Shown: positions 9,757 through 20,404, numbered from the stretch's first letter. The stretch is DNA of 64,000 nt from Orientallactaga sibirica (GCA_036365145.1 JAEOAD010000048.1:12720501-12784500), one strand, 5' to 3'. Numbers and translations: made by a program. Notes: generated by a model not told the origin, from the letters alone.

Positions 9757-10557
9757 TTTTTTATCATCCTAATTCCACCTCCCTCCTCTACTTACCAAAA
9801 AAGAAAAAGCTGCATCAAGGGAGGGAAAACTTGACACTTCTGGATTCTTGTTCTATTAAGGTAGTTAACTCCAACTGCTCTGGTGGACAGTTCCATCTGC
9901 TGATGGTCACGTACAGTGGTTATACCTGTATATAAAGTGCAGATTCTTGGTGCTTGAATTTATTCCCCCCACAAAGACTTCCTATTAAACCAGTTTAAGT
10001 GCTACCAAGAAGTCATTCAGACTTGGAAAATGATAAAACAGATGCCAATTGTGAACCGGAAATGATAACAGGTAGAGATCAAATACACAGAGGACTAGTC
10101 ATAAGACGTCTTTAGGGGTCTTCATAAAAAGCTGTCCCTTTAGAGTAGAAATGAAAATTATACTTCTTTACTTGAATTTTCAGAGGTAACTTTATGGAAT
10201 ATGAAAGCCTCTTTTCATCTTAATTATAAAATCCAATTTGCATTTCTGTACAACAGGCATTGAATCCAGGAAAATCCAGAGCTTAGTATGAATGAAGCAA
10301 AACATATTGAAATATCACATGTCAAAGCTAAAATTGTATTTTACTAATAAATAATTCAGAGTAACACTCAAAATAAATTACGGAATATGAACGTAAAATA
10401 ATCACTGATTTATGTTTATATATTTGTATTTGTCATAATAGCTAAGAAACTTCAAAACAAAAGTCATATAACGTCAAAACAAATGGGACAACACTGTCAC
10501 ATGACTTGAACAAACCTTGGGAGGATTCCGTAACAAGGGAATACACGAGTTTTCAAC
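9757..10557. other. AT-rich single-copy-like DNA
   Basis: About 800 bp with no repeat signature, no CpG enrichment and no open frame of note. Confidence 0.5.
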
Positions 10558-10716
10558 GGGAGTGGGTGGTGGCGCACACCTTCAATCCCAGCACTCGAGA
10601 GGCTGAAGTATCCAGAAGACTGCTGTGAGTTCAAAGCTGGGTTGGGGCCACAGAGTGAATTCCAGGTCAGCCTTGGCTAGAGTGAGATCCTGCTTCAAAA
10701 AAAAAAAAAAAAAAAG
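10558..10716 (+). mobile_element. B1 SINE
   Basis: 'GGGTGGTGGCGCACACCTTC' to an A tail of about 19. Confidence 0.85.
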
Positions 10717-10872
10717 TGCTGGGCATGGTGGCACACACCTTTAATTTCAGCACGCAGGAGGCAGAGGTAGGAGAATTGCTGTGAGTTCAAGACCAGCCTA
10801 AGACTACATAGTGACTTCCAGGTCAGTCTTGGCTAGGGTAGGACCCTGCCTTGAAAAACAACAACAAAAAAA
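10717..10872 (+). mobile_element. B1 SINE
   Basis: 'GCTGGGCATGGTGGCACACA' to A-rich tail; directly follows the preceding B1 tail. Confidence 0.88.
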
Positions 10873-10884
10873 GTTAGTCTCACT

Positions 10885-11005
10885 GGTATGTATGGTACAC
10901 ACCTGTAATCTCAGCACATGGGAGGCTTGTGGCAGCTCTACAGGGTGTTCCAGGCCAGCCTTCTGTTACCTGAGGTGAGGGTCTGTCTAAAAAAATAAAA
11001 AATAA
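10885..11005 (+). mobile_element. B1 SINE, degenerate
   Basis: 'ATGGTACACACCTGTAATCT' then 'TTCCAGGCCAGCC'; the middle is deleted. Confidence 0.65.
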
Positions 11006-11587
11006 AGCAAACAAAGTTGGCCTGTTGGAGAAGTTTGGCAGTGAATGCTTGATCCTGGTTAAAGCCTGAACGAGACATAGAGGTTTTGATTCCAAATGCT
11101 CCAGAGTGCTGGGGGGTAGCTGACTAGTAGTGCCCTTACCTTCCTGGGTTTGATCTGAGGCACCTTGGAGAAAAAACAAAACAAAACAATAACCAGGAAA
11201 CAGATGAAGTTACCACCCAAGTTACGGCTGTGCAGATATAGTTAGGAAAGAAGTCTGACTGGCAGAGAGATGAATGGAGAGGAGTCTCAACAGAGCAAAA
11301 CAAGATCACAGCAAATGAACAGACATGAATTCCAAACGTCTGCTCTGTTGTCCCCAACCAGGAGATTCGTGTGGACAGCAGCAATTTTAATGGTGTCCAT
11401 TACTGTATTCCCAGCTTCTTGGAATAGTCCCTGACTCCTAAAAGATGTTTAACTATTTAATGAGTGAATGAATATAGCAGGTTTGTCCAAGGAAGTTAAA
11501 TTCTGAATATCTAAATATCTAACGAGCAGGTAAGTTATGCTACGTATTGGTGTGTAGTGCACCCGCAACTGGAATAGCTTGCTGTGG
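11006..11587. other. Single-copy-like DNA with a possible ID remnant
   Basis: A faint ID-like stretch at about 11098-11180 ('GGGGGGTAGCTGACTAG'). The rest is unassigned, with no exon signals. Confidence 0.4.
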
Positions 11588-11690
11588 CAGTGCCACCAGT
11601 AATCCCGGCACTCAGGAGGATGAGGTAGGGAGATCTTAAGTTCAAGTTCCAGGCCAGGCTTTGCTACACAGTGAGACTCTGTCTGAACAA
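11588..11690 (+). mobile_element. B1 SINE, old
   Basis: 'GCCACCAGTAATCCCGGCAC' to 'GTGAGACTCTGTCTGAAC'. Confidence 0.7.
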
Positions 11691-11727
11691 AGGACCTAAG
11701 TAACCGTTATGCAAGAATGGGTCATAT

Positions 11728-11942
11728 GGGCTGGGGTGATGGTTCAGCGGTTAAAGGTGCTTGTTTAAAAGCCTGACAGCCTAGGTTCAGTTCCCCGGTA
11801 CCCATATAAAGCCAGATGCACAAAATGTTGCATGCATTTGGAGTTCATTTGCAGTGGCAAGAGACCCTGGTGTGCCCGTTCATATCCTCAGTCTCTCTCT
11901 CTCTCTGACTCTCCATGCAAATAAATAAAAATTAAAAAAAAA
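11728..11942 (+). mobile_element. DIP-like SINE
   Basis: 'GGGCTGGGGTGATGGTTCAG', B-box 'GGTTCAGTTCC', AAATAAATAAAAA tail. Confidence 0.92.
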
Positions 11943-12162
11943 ATATGTAATATGATGTGAGAATAGTTGGGGGGCAGGGGTGAGGTGGGGATGAAGGAAT
12001 CACCTTTGGAAAGAAAATGTTAGGGATAATGCTGATGGTTGGTGGGAAAGACAGATGCTGGGGCTGGAATGTTAGGCCCAGGCGCTGAGTCCAATATCCT
12101 GACCCCAGGATAAGAGCCACTTCACCTATCTTTGAATGAATGGTCCACTTCGGCCTTTTCTT

Positions 12163-12369
12163 TTGTTTTTCATTTTATTTATTTGAGAGAGAGAGAGAGG
12201 CAGATATATAGAGAGAATGAGCATAAAACAGGGCCTCTTGTCACTGTAATCAAACTCTAGACACATGTGCCACCCTGTGCATCTGACTTTACATGGGTAC
12301 TGGGGAATAGAATTCAGGTCCTGTGGCTTTGCCAGCAAGCATCATAACCGCCAAGCCATCTCTCCAGTC
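12163..12369 (-). mobile_element. DIP-like SINE
   Basis: Flanks CTTCGGCCTTTTCT and CTTCAGCCTTTTCT (13 of 14 match). Confidence 0.9.
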
Positions 12370-12510
12370 CAACTTCAGCCTTTTCTATAGGCACTCCACA
12401 CATGTATGTCTGAGACCTCAGGAGTATGCAGTTAGGATCCAGGCTCAGGGACTGAGCAAAGAATCGCAGGGCTCTATTTATGACATCCTGAATCAAAATC
12501 CTGGGACCAA

Positions 12511-12712
12511 GAGGGGCTGGTAGAATGTTCATCTCGCTAGTATGCGTGAAGTGCTTGATTCAGTCCCTAGCATCCCATAAACCAGGTGTGGTGGCACACC
12601 TGTCATTTTAGCACTTGGAAGGTAGAGGCAGGAGGATAAGAACTTCAAGGTTCTGCCTACATAGTGAGTTCCAGGATAGTCTGGACTATGTGAGACAATG
12701 TTTAAAAAAAAA
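12511..12712 (+). mobile_element. ID-B1 composite SINE (B4-like)
   Basis: ID-like head 'GAGGGGCTGGTAGAATGTTC' ending 'CAGTCCCTAGCATCCC', then a B1 body from 'CCAGGTGTGGTGGCACACC'. Confidence 0.65.
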
Positions 12713-12731
12713 ATCCTGGACCCAGATTGGT

Positions 12732-12969
12732 TTTATTTATTGATTGATTTGAGAAAGAGAGAGAGAGAAATAGGCAGGTAGAGAGAGAGAGAGAGAGAGA
12801 GAAAGAGAGGGAGGGAGAGAATGGGCACACCAGGGACTTCGGCCATTGCAAACAAACTCCAGATACGTGTGCCCCTTGTGCATCTGGCTTACATGGGTCC
12901 TGGGGAATCGAACCTGGGTCCTTTGGCTTTGCAGGCAAGCACCTTAACTGCTAAGCCATCTCTCCAGCC
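12732..12969 (-). mobile_element. DIP-like SINE
   Basis: Perfect 11-bp duplication CCCAGATTGGT at 12721-12731 and 12970-12980. Confidence 0.94.
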
Positions 12970-13080
12970 CCCAGATTGGTATTTTAAGTAAATATCCAAG
13001 TAAGTTTCCTATATGCCAAAGTTTGAACTCCACTTGACACAGAATTGTGTAGACAAGTAGTAAAGATTCGAGGTTGACCT

Positions 13081-13205
13081 AGACTGGGCACCTTTAATTC
13101 CAGCATTTGGGAGGCTGAGATAAGAGGATGAGTTTGAAGCCATCCTGAGGCTACAGAGGGAGTTCCAAATCAGCCTGGGCTAGAGTGAGACCCTGCCTGG
13201 GGGGA
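13081..13205 (+). mobile_element. B1 SINE, internally deleted
   Basis: 'GGGCACCTTTAATTCCAGCA' to 'GAGACCCTGCCTGGGG'; the A tail is replaced by a G-rich run. Confidence 0.75.
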
Positions 13206-13497
13206 GGGGGGACAAGGCTGGCTGCAGCATGAAAGGTGTGTCTAGAAAACTTACAAGGCTGGCATGGACTGAGTGAGGGGTAGGGGAAAACGGGAAGGTG
13301 CAGACTGATGCCCTGACACCTAGTGACACAGGTCTATCCCATCATCTGCCCAGCAGTTGTAGAATCTGACAGCCAGGTCCTCTCATATTTCAAAGAAAAC
13401 CGCAAAGTCCAGCTTTCTTTGTGAAATAACTAATTCTAAAATAGTCACCTTCAAATTCAAAGTTTAAAAACACCTTTAAAAAAATACGCCCTTACAG

Positions 13498-13683
13498 GGC
13501 TGGGGAAATGGCTTAGTGGTTAAGGTGTTTGCCTGCGAAGCCCAAGAACCCCCGTTTGATTCCCCAGGACCCACATAAGCCAGATGCACAAGGGGCGCAT
13601 GCATCTGGAGTTCGTTTGCAGTGGCTGGAGTCCCTGGTGCAACCACTCTCTTTCTCTCTGCCTCTTCCTCTCTCTCTCTCAAA

Positions 13684-13730
<47 letters not shown>

Positions 13731-13740
13731 GATATTTTTT
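13498..13740 (+). mobile_element. DIP-like SINE with (AAAT)n tail
   Basis: 'GGGCTGGGGAAATGGCTTAG'; about 13 AAAT units at 13680-13731. Confidence 0.92.
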
Positions 13741-13741
13741 T

Positions 13742-13860
13742 AAAAACCACACCTTTAATTCCAGCATTTGGGAGGCAGAGGTAGGAGGAGGATCACCATG
13801 AGTTCAAGGCCACCCTGAGACTAAAACAAAAACAAAAACAAAAAACAAAAAACAAAAACC
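13742..13860 (+). mobile_element. B1 SINE, 5'-truncated, with A-rich tail
   Basis: Starts at 'CACACCTTTAATTCCAGC', missing about 20 bp of B1 head; ends in CAAAAA repeats. Confidence 0.75.
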
Positions 13861-13865
13861 ACCTT

Positions 13866-13965
13866 CCCACCCTGGCATGACCATTCTTTCTTTCTCTCTC
13901 TCTCCCTCGCAAATAAATAAATAAATAAATATTAAAATAAATAAATAAACTTAAAAAAAAACAAA
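13866..13965 (+). mobile_element. DIP-like SINE 3' fragment
   Basis: Only the 3' part: 'CCCTGGCATGACCATTCTTT', CT run, 'CGCAAATAAATAAATAAA'. Confidence 0.75.
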
Positions 13966-14960
13966 ACATTCCAGGACCTAATGGTTCTGGAAAACATGAT
14001 CAGGGCCACAGAGCTCCTGTAAGTAATGCACAGCCCCCAAGGCACTGAGCTGCATCACAGTAACTGGGATATGGCAGTATCTGCATCCGGGGACATGAAG
14101 GGATACATACCCCTGCTAATTCTGTTGCTTGAAGATAAACAATATTATTACTGAGTTTAACAGAAGTGGCCCAAAAGCCCACTTTTTGATAACTTAATTC
14201 GGTCTTTAAGCCCTTACCATTGCGGGACTGCCCCATCCTGGTTTTGGAGTGATCGTCAATTCTCCCTGGCCAATTTCAATGTGCGAATTCCTGGCCTTTG
14301 AGTTTACAGGGAAACTCTCAGGGGGAACCGTCTTCCCTTCCAGCAGGTACCTAGAGGGCATTTCCTAACAGTTGACCTTCCTACTGCTTCAGACCAGAAA
14401 TGATCCACGTCCGACGGACTGCACGCCTCCCCGTGCGCACATGCAAGCACCAAAGACCAAACGTACAGAACGTGATTTCCCACCCATATCGGAATGACAA
14501 AGATCCGTAAAACCAATTTGCGAGTTAATTGGGTTTTCACCGTTGATATTTAATGGTTTTATCACATTGCTTTATGTGGAATGACGAGTATTTGTTGTAA
14601 TCTCTTCACAGGGTAAATAAGACTCCACTCTTTCAGAGCTGGCAGCGCATTTAGGGGATGTTTGCTTGACTACTTTACGGGGTCACAAACATGCCTCTAA
14701 CGGCCTGCTGCGTGATGCATTCATTTCACCACGTGGAGAGAGGCAATGTTCCCCGAGCAAAAGGGAAATAAAGGCTGGTCCGGTGAGAATGGATGCTGGT
14801 TCCCGGGTTGACCCAAGTCCCAAGGCAGCGGCGATGCGCGAGCGCCCAGTGTGGATGGAGTCGAGGCCCTTCCACGGGAGACCCGCACACGCGCGAGTTC
14901 GAGACCCACCACCACCCACCACCGAGCCTCCAGGACGCGCAGCCGGCCGGGTGTAATCTT
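13966..14960. other. Single-copy DNA flanking the CpG-rich block
   Basis: About 1 kb free of recognisable repeats, becoming CpG-richer toward 14850-14950. No supported exon; likely non-coding flank of the CpG-rich segment. Confidence 0.5.
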
Positions 14961-15059
14961 ATTTATTTTTCACGGCTTTTTTTTTTTTTTTTTTTTTTTA
15001 AATTGTACTTTTCCACTGTAAAAGCAAAGGAGTCTGGAGGATTCTTTGGCAAGAAAAAC

Positions 15060-15415
15060 CTTGCTTCTCCCGGAAGTGTGACGAAGCCGAGTTCCCGGAG
15101 CTGCTCGGCCGCCCGTGTCGCGGGGAGGAGGCCGGCGGGAGCGTCCCGGGCGGGCGGCGGCGCCGTCACCCGGCCCGGGTGGACGGGGACAGGGCTGCAG
15201 CCGGGCAACGCCGGCGGACTGCGGGGACCGAGCGCGGGCGTGGGCACGGGCATGGGCATGGGCGCGGGCGTCGCAGGACCCGGGGTCACTGGATGCCGCA
15301 GCCCCTCCCCATGCCCGTCCCCTCCCCCATCCTTTGGCTCCTTCCCCTCCCCTTCCCGGGCCGCTCCCTGCTCGCTCTCGCGCTCTCGCTCTCTCTCTCT
15401 CCGCCAGGAATTCTG
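15060..15415. promoter_or_regulatory. CpG-rich segment, candidate promoter
   Basis: Dense CpG, for example 'GGGCGGGCGGCGGCGCCGTC', in contrast with the AT-rich surroundings. It has an ETS-like CCGGAAGT at 15070-15077, a GGGCATG/GGGCACG microrepeat at about 15236-15270, and no TATA box. A 20-plus T run (14978-14999) precedes it. Ends in 'CTCTCTCTCCGCCAGGAATT', which resembles a 3' splice site. No transcript or gene can be assigned from sequence. Confidence 0.55.
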
Positions 15416-15484
15416 GAAAGTTTGCTGGCAGCAACAACCCGGGCCCGGGCCTCTCGCTCGCTGCTTCTCTTCCTCGCCGTCGCC

Positions 15485-15552
15485 TGCCGGTCCATCGGAA
15501 CCTGTGGCTCTCTCTCTCTCTCTTTCTCTCTCTGGTCCCCAGCGTCCATCAG

Positions 15553-15604
<52 letters not shown>

Positions 15605-16222
15605 CTCTCTCTCTCTGGTCCCCAGCGTCCATCAGGATCTCTCTCTCTCTCTCTCTCTGTTTCTCTCTCTCTCTGGTCCCCAGCGTCCATCAGGATCTCT
15701 CTCTCTCTCTCTCTGGTCCCCAGCGTCCATCAGGACCTCTCTCTCTCTGGTCCCCAGCGTCCATCAGGACCTCTCTCTCTCTTTCATCCCCAGCGTCCAT
15801 CAGGACCTCTTTCTGGTCCCCAGCGTCCATCAGGGTCTCTCTCTCTCTCTCTCTCTGGTCCCCAGCGTCCATCAGGACCTGTCTCTCTCTGGTCCCCAGC
15901 GTCCATCAGGACCTCTGTCTCTCTCACTCATTCTCCTCCCCAGTGTCCATCAGGATCTGTCTTTTTTTTCTCTCTCTCTCTCTCTCTGGTCTCCAACGTC
16001 CATCAGGACCTGTCTGTCTCTCTCTCTCTCTCTTGCCCAGAGTCTATCAGGACTTCTCTCTCTCTCTCTCTTCCTCTCTCGTCCCCAGCGTCCATCAGGA
16101 CCGCCCCCTCTGGTCTCCAGCGTCCATCAGGACCTGTGACTCTCTCTCTCTACCTCTATCTGTTGCCCAGAGGCCATCAGGACCTCCCTCCCCCCTCGTC
16201 CCCAGCGTCCATCAAGACGTGT
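15485..16222 (+). repeat. Minisatellite: GTCCCCAG-CGTCCATCAGGAC units with CT spacers
   Basis: Sixteen recognisable units, near 15536, 15617, 15675, 15714, 15749, 15786, 15815, 15857, 15891, 15935, 15987, 16034, 16080, 16112, 16161 and 16197, plus a degenerate start at 15489. Each has a conserved 20-22-bp core (GGTCCCCAG then CGTCCATCAGGAC) and a variable CT-rich spacer. Unit period runs from about 29 to 81 bp. Units from 15935 on are more diverged (GTGTCC, AACGTCC, AGAGTCTATC), consistent with older array edges. All three forward frames stay open only because the unit lacks stop codons. Confidence 0.93.
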
Positions 16223-17205
16223 GTGTGGCCTCCGCCTCCACGGTGAACCGGAAGAGGAGGGTTTTTAGCACAAATGTCTAGGGTGACGGTGACGTTTTAT
16301 TTTAGACTGGGAGGCAAGGATGCAAGGAAAAGGGACCGAGGAGGAGAGGCGAGAGACCTGGAGCGCCGCGCTGCTTCGCAGATAGCTAGAAAGTTCTCTG
16401 GAGTGGAGTCTGTATCTGGGTAGCTGCGCAGGGGAAGGCATCAGTAAAGATCCGGTGGGCCTAAGAAAGGTAAACACTGGCACAAGCGAGGCCCTGGGAA
16501 GGAATGGAGGTGGCAGTCTTGCTGCCACAATTAATGAGCACGTTCTGGGTCTTCGGTGGATGCAGCCAGGGTGCGTGTCACTATGGGTGTATAAAAAGCC
16601 GGCTTCTCCCAGGGGCCAGCCGCGACACAGCAGGCACTGTAGCTTATGTGTCAGACATCCAGGGAGGAGCCCTGCCAGTTTGTTGGCATTCAGTCCTTAA
16701 CAGCAATTGTGTGCCTGCTTTAGTCCCGTTTTAGACATGAGCAGATTGAGATGTGGATAGGCTAAAGAGGACTTGGCCATGGCCACACAGCTCTGCCCAG
16801 GCCTGTTAGGACTCAACTCTGACTCCAAAAACTCACGGTTCAACTTCACACAAACTGCACAGGCCGGTAGTTTAGAGGACAGGCAGGAAGGTTTGCAGTA
16901 GGTAAGAGTTCCTCCAGACTGGAGTTTCACAATGGGCATAATCGCTCTGCCCCGTAACCCTGAGGGTTTTGTTACCTCAGCCCTTTCATTAGCGGCATCT
17001 GTGAATTCCTAGACCCACTCCAGAACAGTGCTTGAGCTGAGCCCAAGTCTCCTTGCAGCTTGCTAGGGAAATTCCCTGGGCCCTAGGCTAGTATTCCCCT
17101 ACCAAATAACTGAACTGCTCAACAGGATTTCTCAAATCCCCTAGATTCCCCTTCTGCAAAGTATGCAGTCAGAGGGAATGACCAACAAGTTCAGCTAAAC
17201 CTCAT
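16223..17205. other. Single-copy-like DNA downstream of the minisatellite
   Basis: Moderately GC-rich, with one MIR fossil. A second CCGGAAG motif lies at about 16248. No gene recognised. Confidence 0.5.
16700..16830 (+). mobile_element. MIR fossil SINE
   Basis: 'GTTTTAGACATGAGCAGATT', 'GGCCATGGCCACACAGCTCT' and 'GACTCAACTCTGACTCC' follow the MIR core and 3' layout. Highly diverged. Confidence 0.65.
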
Positions 17206-17210
17206 AAAGT

Positions 17211-17436
17211 TTTTTTTTTAAAAAAAAAATTACTTATTTATTTGAGAGCGAGAGAGAGAGAGAGAGAGAGAGAGCGGTGGAAGGGCACACCAGGATCTCC
17301 TGCCACTGCAAACAAATTCCAGATTCATGCACCACTTTGTACATCTGACTTTACATGGGTACTGGGGAATGAATTGAGCCAGGGAAGTCAGGCTTTGCAA
17401 GCAATCACCTTTAACCACTGAGCCATCTCCCAAGCC
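17211..17436 (-). mobile_element. DIP-like SINE
   Basis: Flanks CATAAAGTTTTT and CATAAAGTTGTT; includes a GA run at 17249-17273. Confidence 0.92.
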
Positions 17437-17459
17437 CTAAACATAAAGTTGTTGTTTTA

Positions 17460-17673
17460 AAAATAGTAATTTTTTAAAATTTATTTGCAAGGAGAGACAG
17501 AATGAGTGAGGGAGGGGAATGGGCACACCAGGGCCTCTTGTCACTGCAAACAAACTCCAGATACATGCGCCAGTTTGTGCATCTGGTTTTACATGGGTAC
17601 TGGGGAATTGAACCCAGGCCATTGGGCTTTGCATGCAACTGCCTTTAACTGCTGAGCTGTGTGTCCAGCCCCT
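17460..17673 (-). mobile_element. DIP-like SINE
   Basis: Ends 'GAGCTGTGTGTCCAGCCCC'; a few lineage changes in the A-box region. Confidence 0.9.
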
Positions 17674-17785
17674 AAACATGAAGTTTTAATGGGACTCTTG
17701 CAGTGCACCCAGTAACTTCTGCTGAACCCTGAATAGCATCCAGGACAAACAGGTATCTAGTATCTAGCCTAGACCCAAGGTTATT

Positions 17786-17868
17786 TTTCTTTTTTCTTTT
17801 CTTTTTCTTTTCTTTTCTTTTCTTTTCTTTTCTTTTTTTCTTTCTTTCTTTCTTTTTTTTTTTTTTTT
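17786..17868. repeat. (TTTTC)n/(TTTC)n tract
   Basis: Pyrimidine microsatellite continuous with the T run at the tail of the following reverse B1. Confidence 0.92.
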
Positions 17869-18007
17869 TTGAGGTAGGGTCTCACTCTGGCCCAGGCTGA
17901 CCTGGAATTAACTATGTAGTCTCAGGGTAGCCTCGAACTCACGGCGATCCTCCTACCTCTGCCTCCCGAGTGCTGGGATTAAAGGCGTGCGCCACCACGC
18001 CCAACAC
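17869..18007 (-). mobile_element. B1 SINE, near consensus
   Basis: 'GAGGTAGGGTCTCACTCTGG' to 'GGCGTGCGCCACCACGCCC'; retains most CpGs, suggesting a young insertion. Confidence 0.93.
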
Positions 18008-18011
18008 TCTT

Positions 18012-18217
18012 TTAAAAATATTTTTATTTATTTGCAGAGAAAGATAGAAGAGACAGACTGACAGAATGGGCTCACCAGGCCCTCCAGTAGCTGCAAATGA
18101 ACTCTGGATGCATGTACTACTTTGTGCATCTGGCTGTACATGAGTACTGGGGAATCAAACCAGGGTCTTGGGTTTTGCAGACAGGCACCTTCACCGCTGA
18201 GCCACCCCTCCAGCCCC
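18012..18217 (-). mobile_element. DIP-like SINE
   Basis: 'ATATTTTTATTTATTTGCAG' to 'GAGCCACCCCTCCAGCCCC'. Confidence 0.9.
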
Positions 18218-18454
18218 CAAGATTATTTTTCAAGGTGTTTACTTTGGAGATGAAGGAAATGGATGCCTGGAGGCGGCTGGGGTTAGAGGGGGGCCGACAA
18301 GATGAAGGGACATTGATGGTTGAACATGAATATCTATCCCTTTTCCGGTTTTTTTCCCCCCAGCAAGTTTAAAACTCATGGGAGTGTTGGGCTACAGCTG
18401 GAGTGTCTACTAAGGATTTTTGTTTGTTTCTTTGTTTCCGTTGCTGGTTTTACT

Positions 18455-18605
18455 TTTGTTTTCAAGGTAGGGTCTCACTCTTGCCCAGGCTGACCTGCAA
18501 ACTCACTCTGTAGTCCCAGGTAGGCTGGCCTCAAACTTTCAGCCATCCTCCGACCTCTTCTTCTCAAGTGCTGGGATTAAAGGCGTGCACTATCACACTT
18601 GGCTC
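18455..18605 (-). mobile_element. B1 SINE
   Basis: 'CAAGGTAGGGTCTCACTCTT' to 'GGCGTGCACTATCACACTTG'. Confidence 0.88.
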
Positions 18606-18787
18606 TGGTTTTGCTTTTTAACACCTGTGTGTGTTTATTAGTCACCAGAATATACTCTCAACCTCTTCCAAATCGACAAGCCCAGTCAGTCTAAGCAAAT
18701 CATTGCGCATGCTGATCTCACATCGAAAGTCTACACGTGTTCCAACAGAAGGCAGAGGGAACTGATGTTTTAAAAAAGAAGAAGAAG

Positions 18788-18918
18788 AAGCATGGTGGCG
18801 CACGCCTTTAACCCCAGCACTCAGGAGGCAGAGGTAGGAGGATGGCCGTGAGTCCAGGTCAGCCTGAGCTAGAGTGAGATCCAACCTCGAGAAAACAAAA
18901 AACAAAACAAAAAAAAAG
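18788..18918 (+). mobile_element. B1 SINE with internal deletion
   Basis: 'GCATGGTGGCGCACGCCTTT'; lacks the 'GAGGCCACCCTGAGACTACA' block. Confidence 0.85.
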
Positions 18919-18944
18919 AAGTGTGTGTGTGGTGGGGGGGGGGG

Positions 18945-19075
18945 GCTGAGAGATGACTCAGCAGTTAAAGATGCTTGCTTCTAAAGCCTGACCGCCCAAG
19001 ATTTCAATTTTCCAGTGGCAAGAGACCCTGATGTGGCCATGTTCTCTCTCTCTTAAATAAATATGTTTTTCAAAA
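18945..19075 (+). mobile_element. DIP-like SINE, large internal deletion
   Basis: 'GGGGCTGAGAGATGACTCAG' runs to the B-box area, then jumps to 'CAGTGGCAAGAGACCCTG'; about 70 bp lost. Confidence 0.8.
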
Positions 19076-19127
19076 GAAGTGTGGTGGAACAACACCTCAC
19101 TGTACTGATGGCTCATTTATTCATTTT

Positions 19128-19190
19128 GTTTTGTTTGAGATAGGGCCTTTCTGTGTTGTCCAGGCTGGACTGGAACTTGGTGTAGTATTT
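19128..19190 (-). mobile_element. B1 fragment
   Basis: 'GTTTGAGATAGGGCCTTTCT' to 'GGACTGGAACTTGG'; only the 3' half of the element. Confidence 0.6.
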
Positions 19191-19264
19191 ACCACTCCCA
19201 CTCTCTCACCCTCACCCAGAAGTTCTCTCTGCTAGCCCCTCTCCTTTTTTTGTTTTTAGCTTTG

Positions 19265-19390
19265 TTGTTGTTGTTTTTCCAGGTAGAGTTTCACTGTAGC
19301 CCGGGCTGACCTTGAACTCATGGTGCTTGTCCTGCCTTTGCCTCCCAAGTGCTGGGATTAAAGGCATGCACCACCGCACCTGGCTGTTTT
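19265..19390 (-). mobile_element. B1 SINE
   Basis: 'CCAGGTAGAGTTTCACTGTA' to 'ATGCACCACCGCACCTGG'; central block deleted. Confidence 0.82.
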
Positions 19391-19397
19391 TAATTTT

Positions 19398-19592
19398 TAA
19401 AAAAATATTTATTTATTTGAGAGAGAGGGAGGCAGATAGAGAATGGGCATGCCAGGGCTCTAGCCACTGCAAATGAACTCTAGATGCATGTGCCACCTTG
19501 TACATCTGCCTTACATGGGTACTGGGAAATCGAACCTGGGTCCTTAGGCTACACAGGTAAGCGTCTTAACCATTAAGCCATCCCTCCAGCCC
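19398..19592 (-). mobile_element. DIP-like SINE
   Basis: Ends 'TTAAGCCATCCCTCCAGCCC'; tail ATATTTATTTATTTG. Confidence 0.9.
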
Positions 19593-19601
19593 TTTTTTAT
19601 A

Positions 19602-19756
19602 TATAAAAAAAATTATTTGCAAGCAGAATGAGAGCAAGAGAGGGAGAGAGAGAGAGAATGTGAGTGTCCCAGGGCCTCTTGCCACCAGGAATCAAATCTG
19701 GATTATTAGGCTTTGCAGCCAAGTGCCTTAACTGCTGAGCCATCTCTCCAGCTCCT
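19602..19756 (-). mobile_element. DIP-like SINE, internal deletion
   Basis: Jumps from 'CAGGGCCTCTTGCCACC' to 'AGGAATCAAATCTGGATT', losing the middle section. Confidence 0.82.
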
Positions 19757-19784
19757 CCTTTTCTTTAGATTAAGAACTTAAGGG

Positions 19785-20221
19785 CTTCTGGGGAAATGGT
19801 TAAATGGTTAAGGCACTTGCTTTCAAAGCCTGACAGCCCCAGTTTGATTTCCCCATACCCACATAAAGCCAGATGCACAAAGTAGTGCATGCATCTGGAG
19901 TTCGTTTGCAGTGGCAAGAAGCACTGGTGTGCCCATTCTCTCTCTTTCTGCTTGCAAATAAATAAATATATTTTTTTAAATTTTTGTTTATTTTTATTAA
20001 TTTATTAGCAACAGATAGAGAGGCACAGAGAGAGAGGGAGAGAATGGGCATGCCAGGGCCTACAGCCACTGCAAACAAACTCCAGATGCATGTACCACCT
20101 TGTGCATCTAGCTTATGTGGGTACTGGGGAATCGAGCCTTGAACTGGGGTCCTTAGGCTTCACAGGCAGGAGCTTAACCCCTAAGCCATCTCTCCAGCCC
20201 CTAAATAAATATTTTTTTAAA
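19785..20221 (+). mobile_element. DIP-like SINE split by a reverse DIP
   Basis: Body 19785-19975 and tail 20202-20221. Preceded by AAGAACTTAA (19772) and followed by AAGAACTAA (20222). First of three DIPs stacked on this target. Confidence 0.85.
19976..20201 (-). mobile_element. DIP-like SINE nested in a DIP tail
   Basis: The host tail 'AATAAATATATTTTTTTAAA' is repeated in near-identical form on both sides. Confidence 0.88.
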
Positions 20222-20232
20222 AAGAACTAAAG

Positions 20233-20371
20233 GGGCCGGGCGTGGTGGCGCACGCCTTTAATCCCAGCACTCGGGAGGCAGAGGTAGGAGGATCGCCGAG
20301 AGTTCGAGGCCACCCTGAGACTACATAGTGAATTCCAGGTCAGCCTGGACCAGAGTGAGACCCTACCTCGC

Positions 20372-20397
<26 letters not shown>
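20233..20397 (+). mobile_element. Young B1 SINE, near consensus
   Basis: 'GCCGGGCGTGGTGGCGCACG' to a 25-base A tail. Target duplication AAGAACTAAAGGGGCC at 20222-20237 and 20396-20411 (its last bases overlap the B1 head). CpG content is intact. Confidence 0.95.
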
Positions 20398-20402
<5 letters not shown>

Positions 20403-20404
20403 AA

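Noticed and set aside
15286..15872. Minus-strand Arg/Glu-rich open frames with repeated MDAGDQ
   Set aside because: Translation of the same minisatellite and GA tract on the other strand; no independent coding evidence.
14793..16281. Long overlapping open frames (448, 388 and 355 codons) in all three forward frames
   Set aside because: All three frames are open because CT repeats and the minisatellite unit contain no stop codons. The product would be Ser/Leu repeats, and simultaneous openness in three frames is the mark of an artefact.
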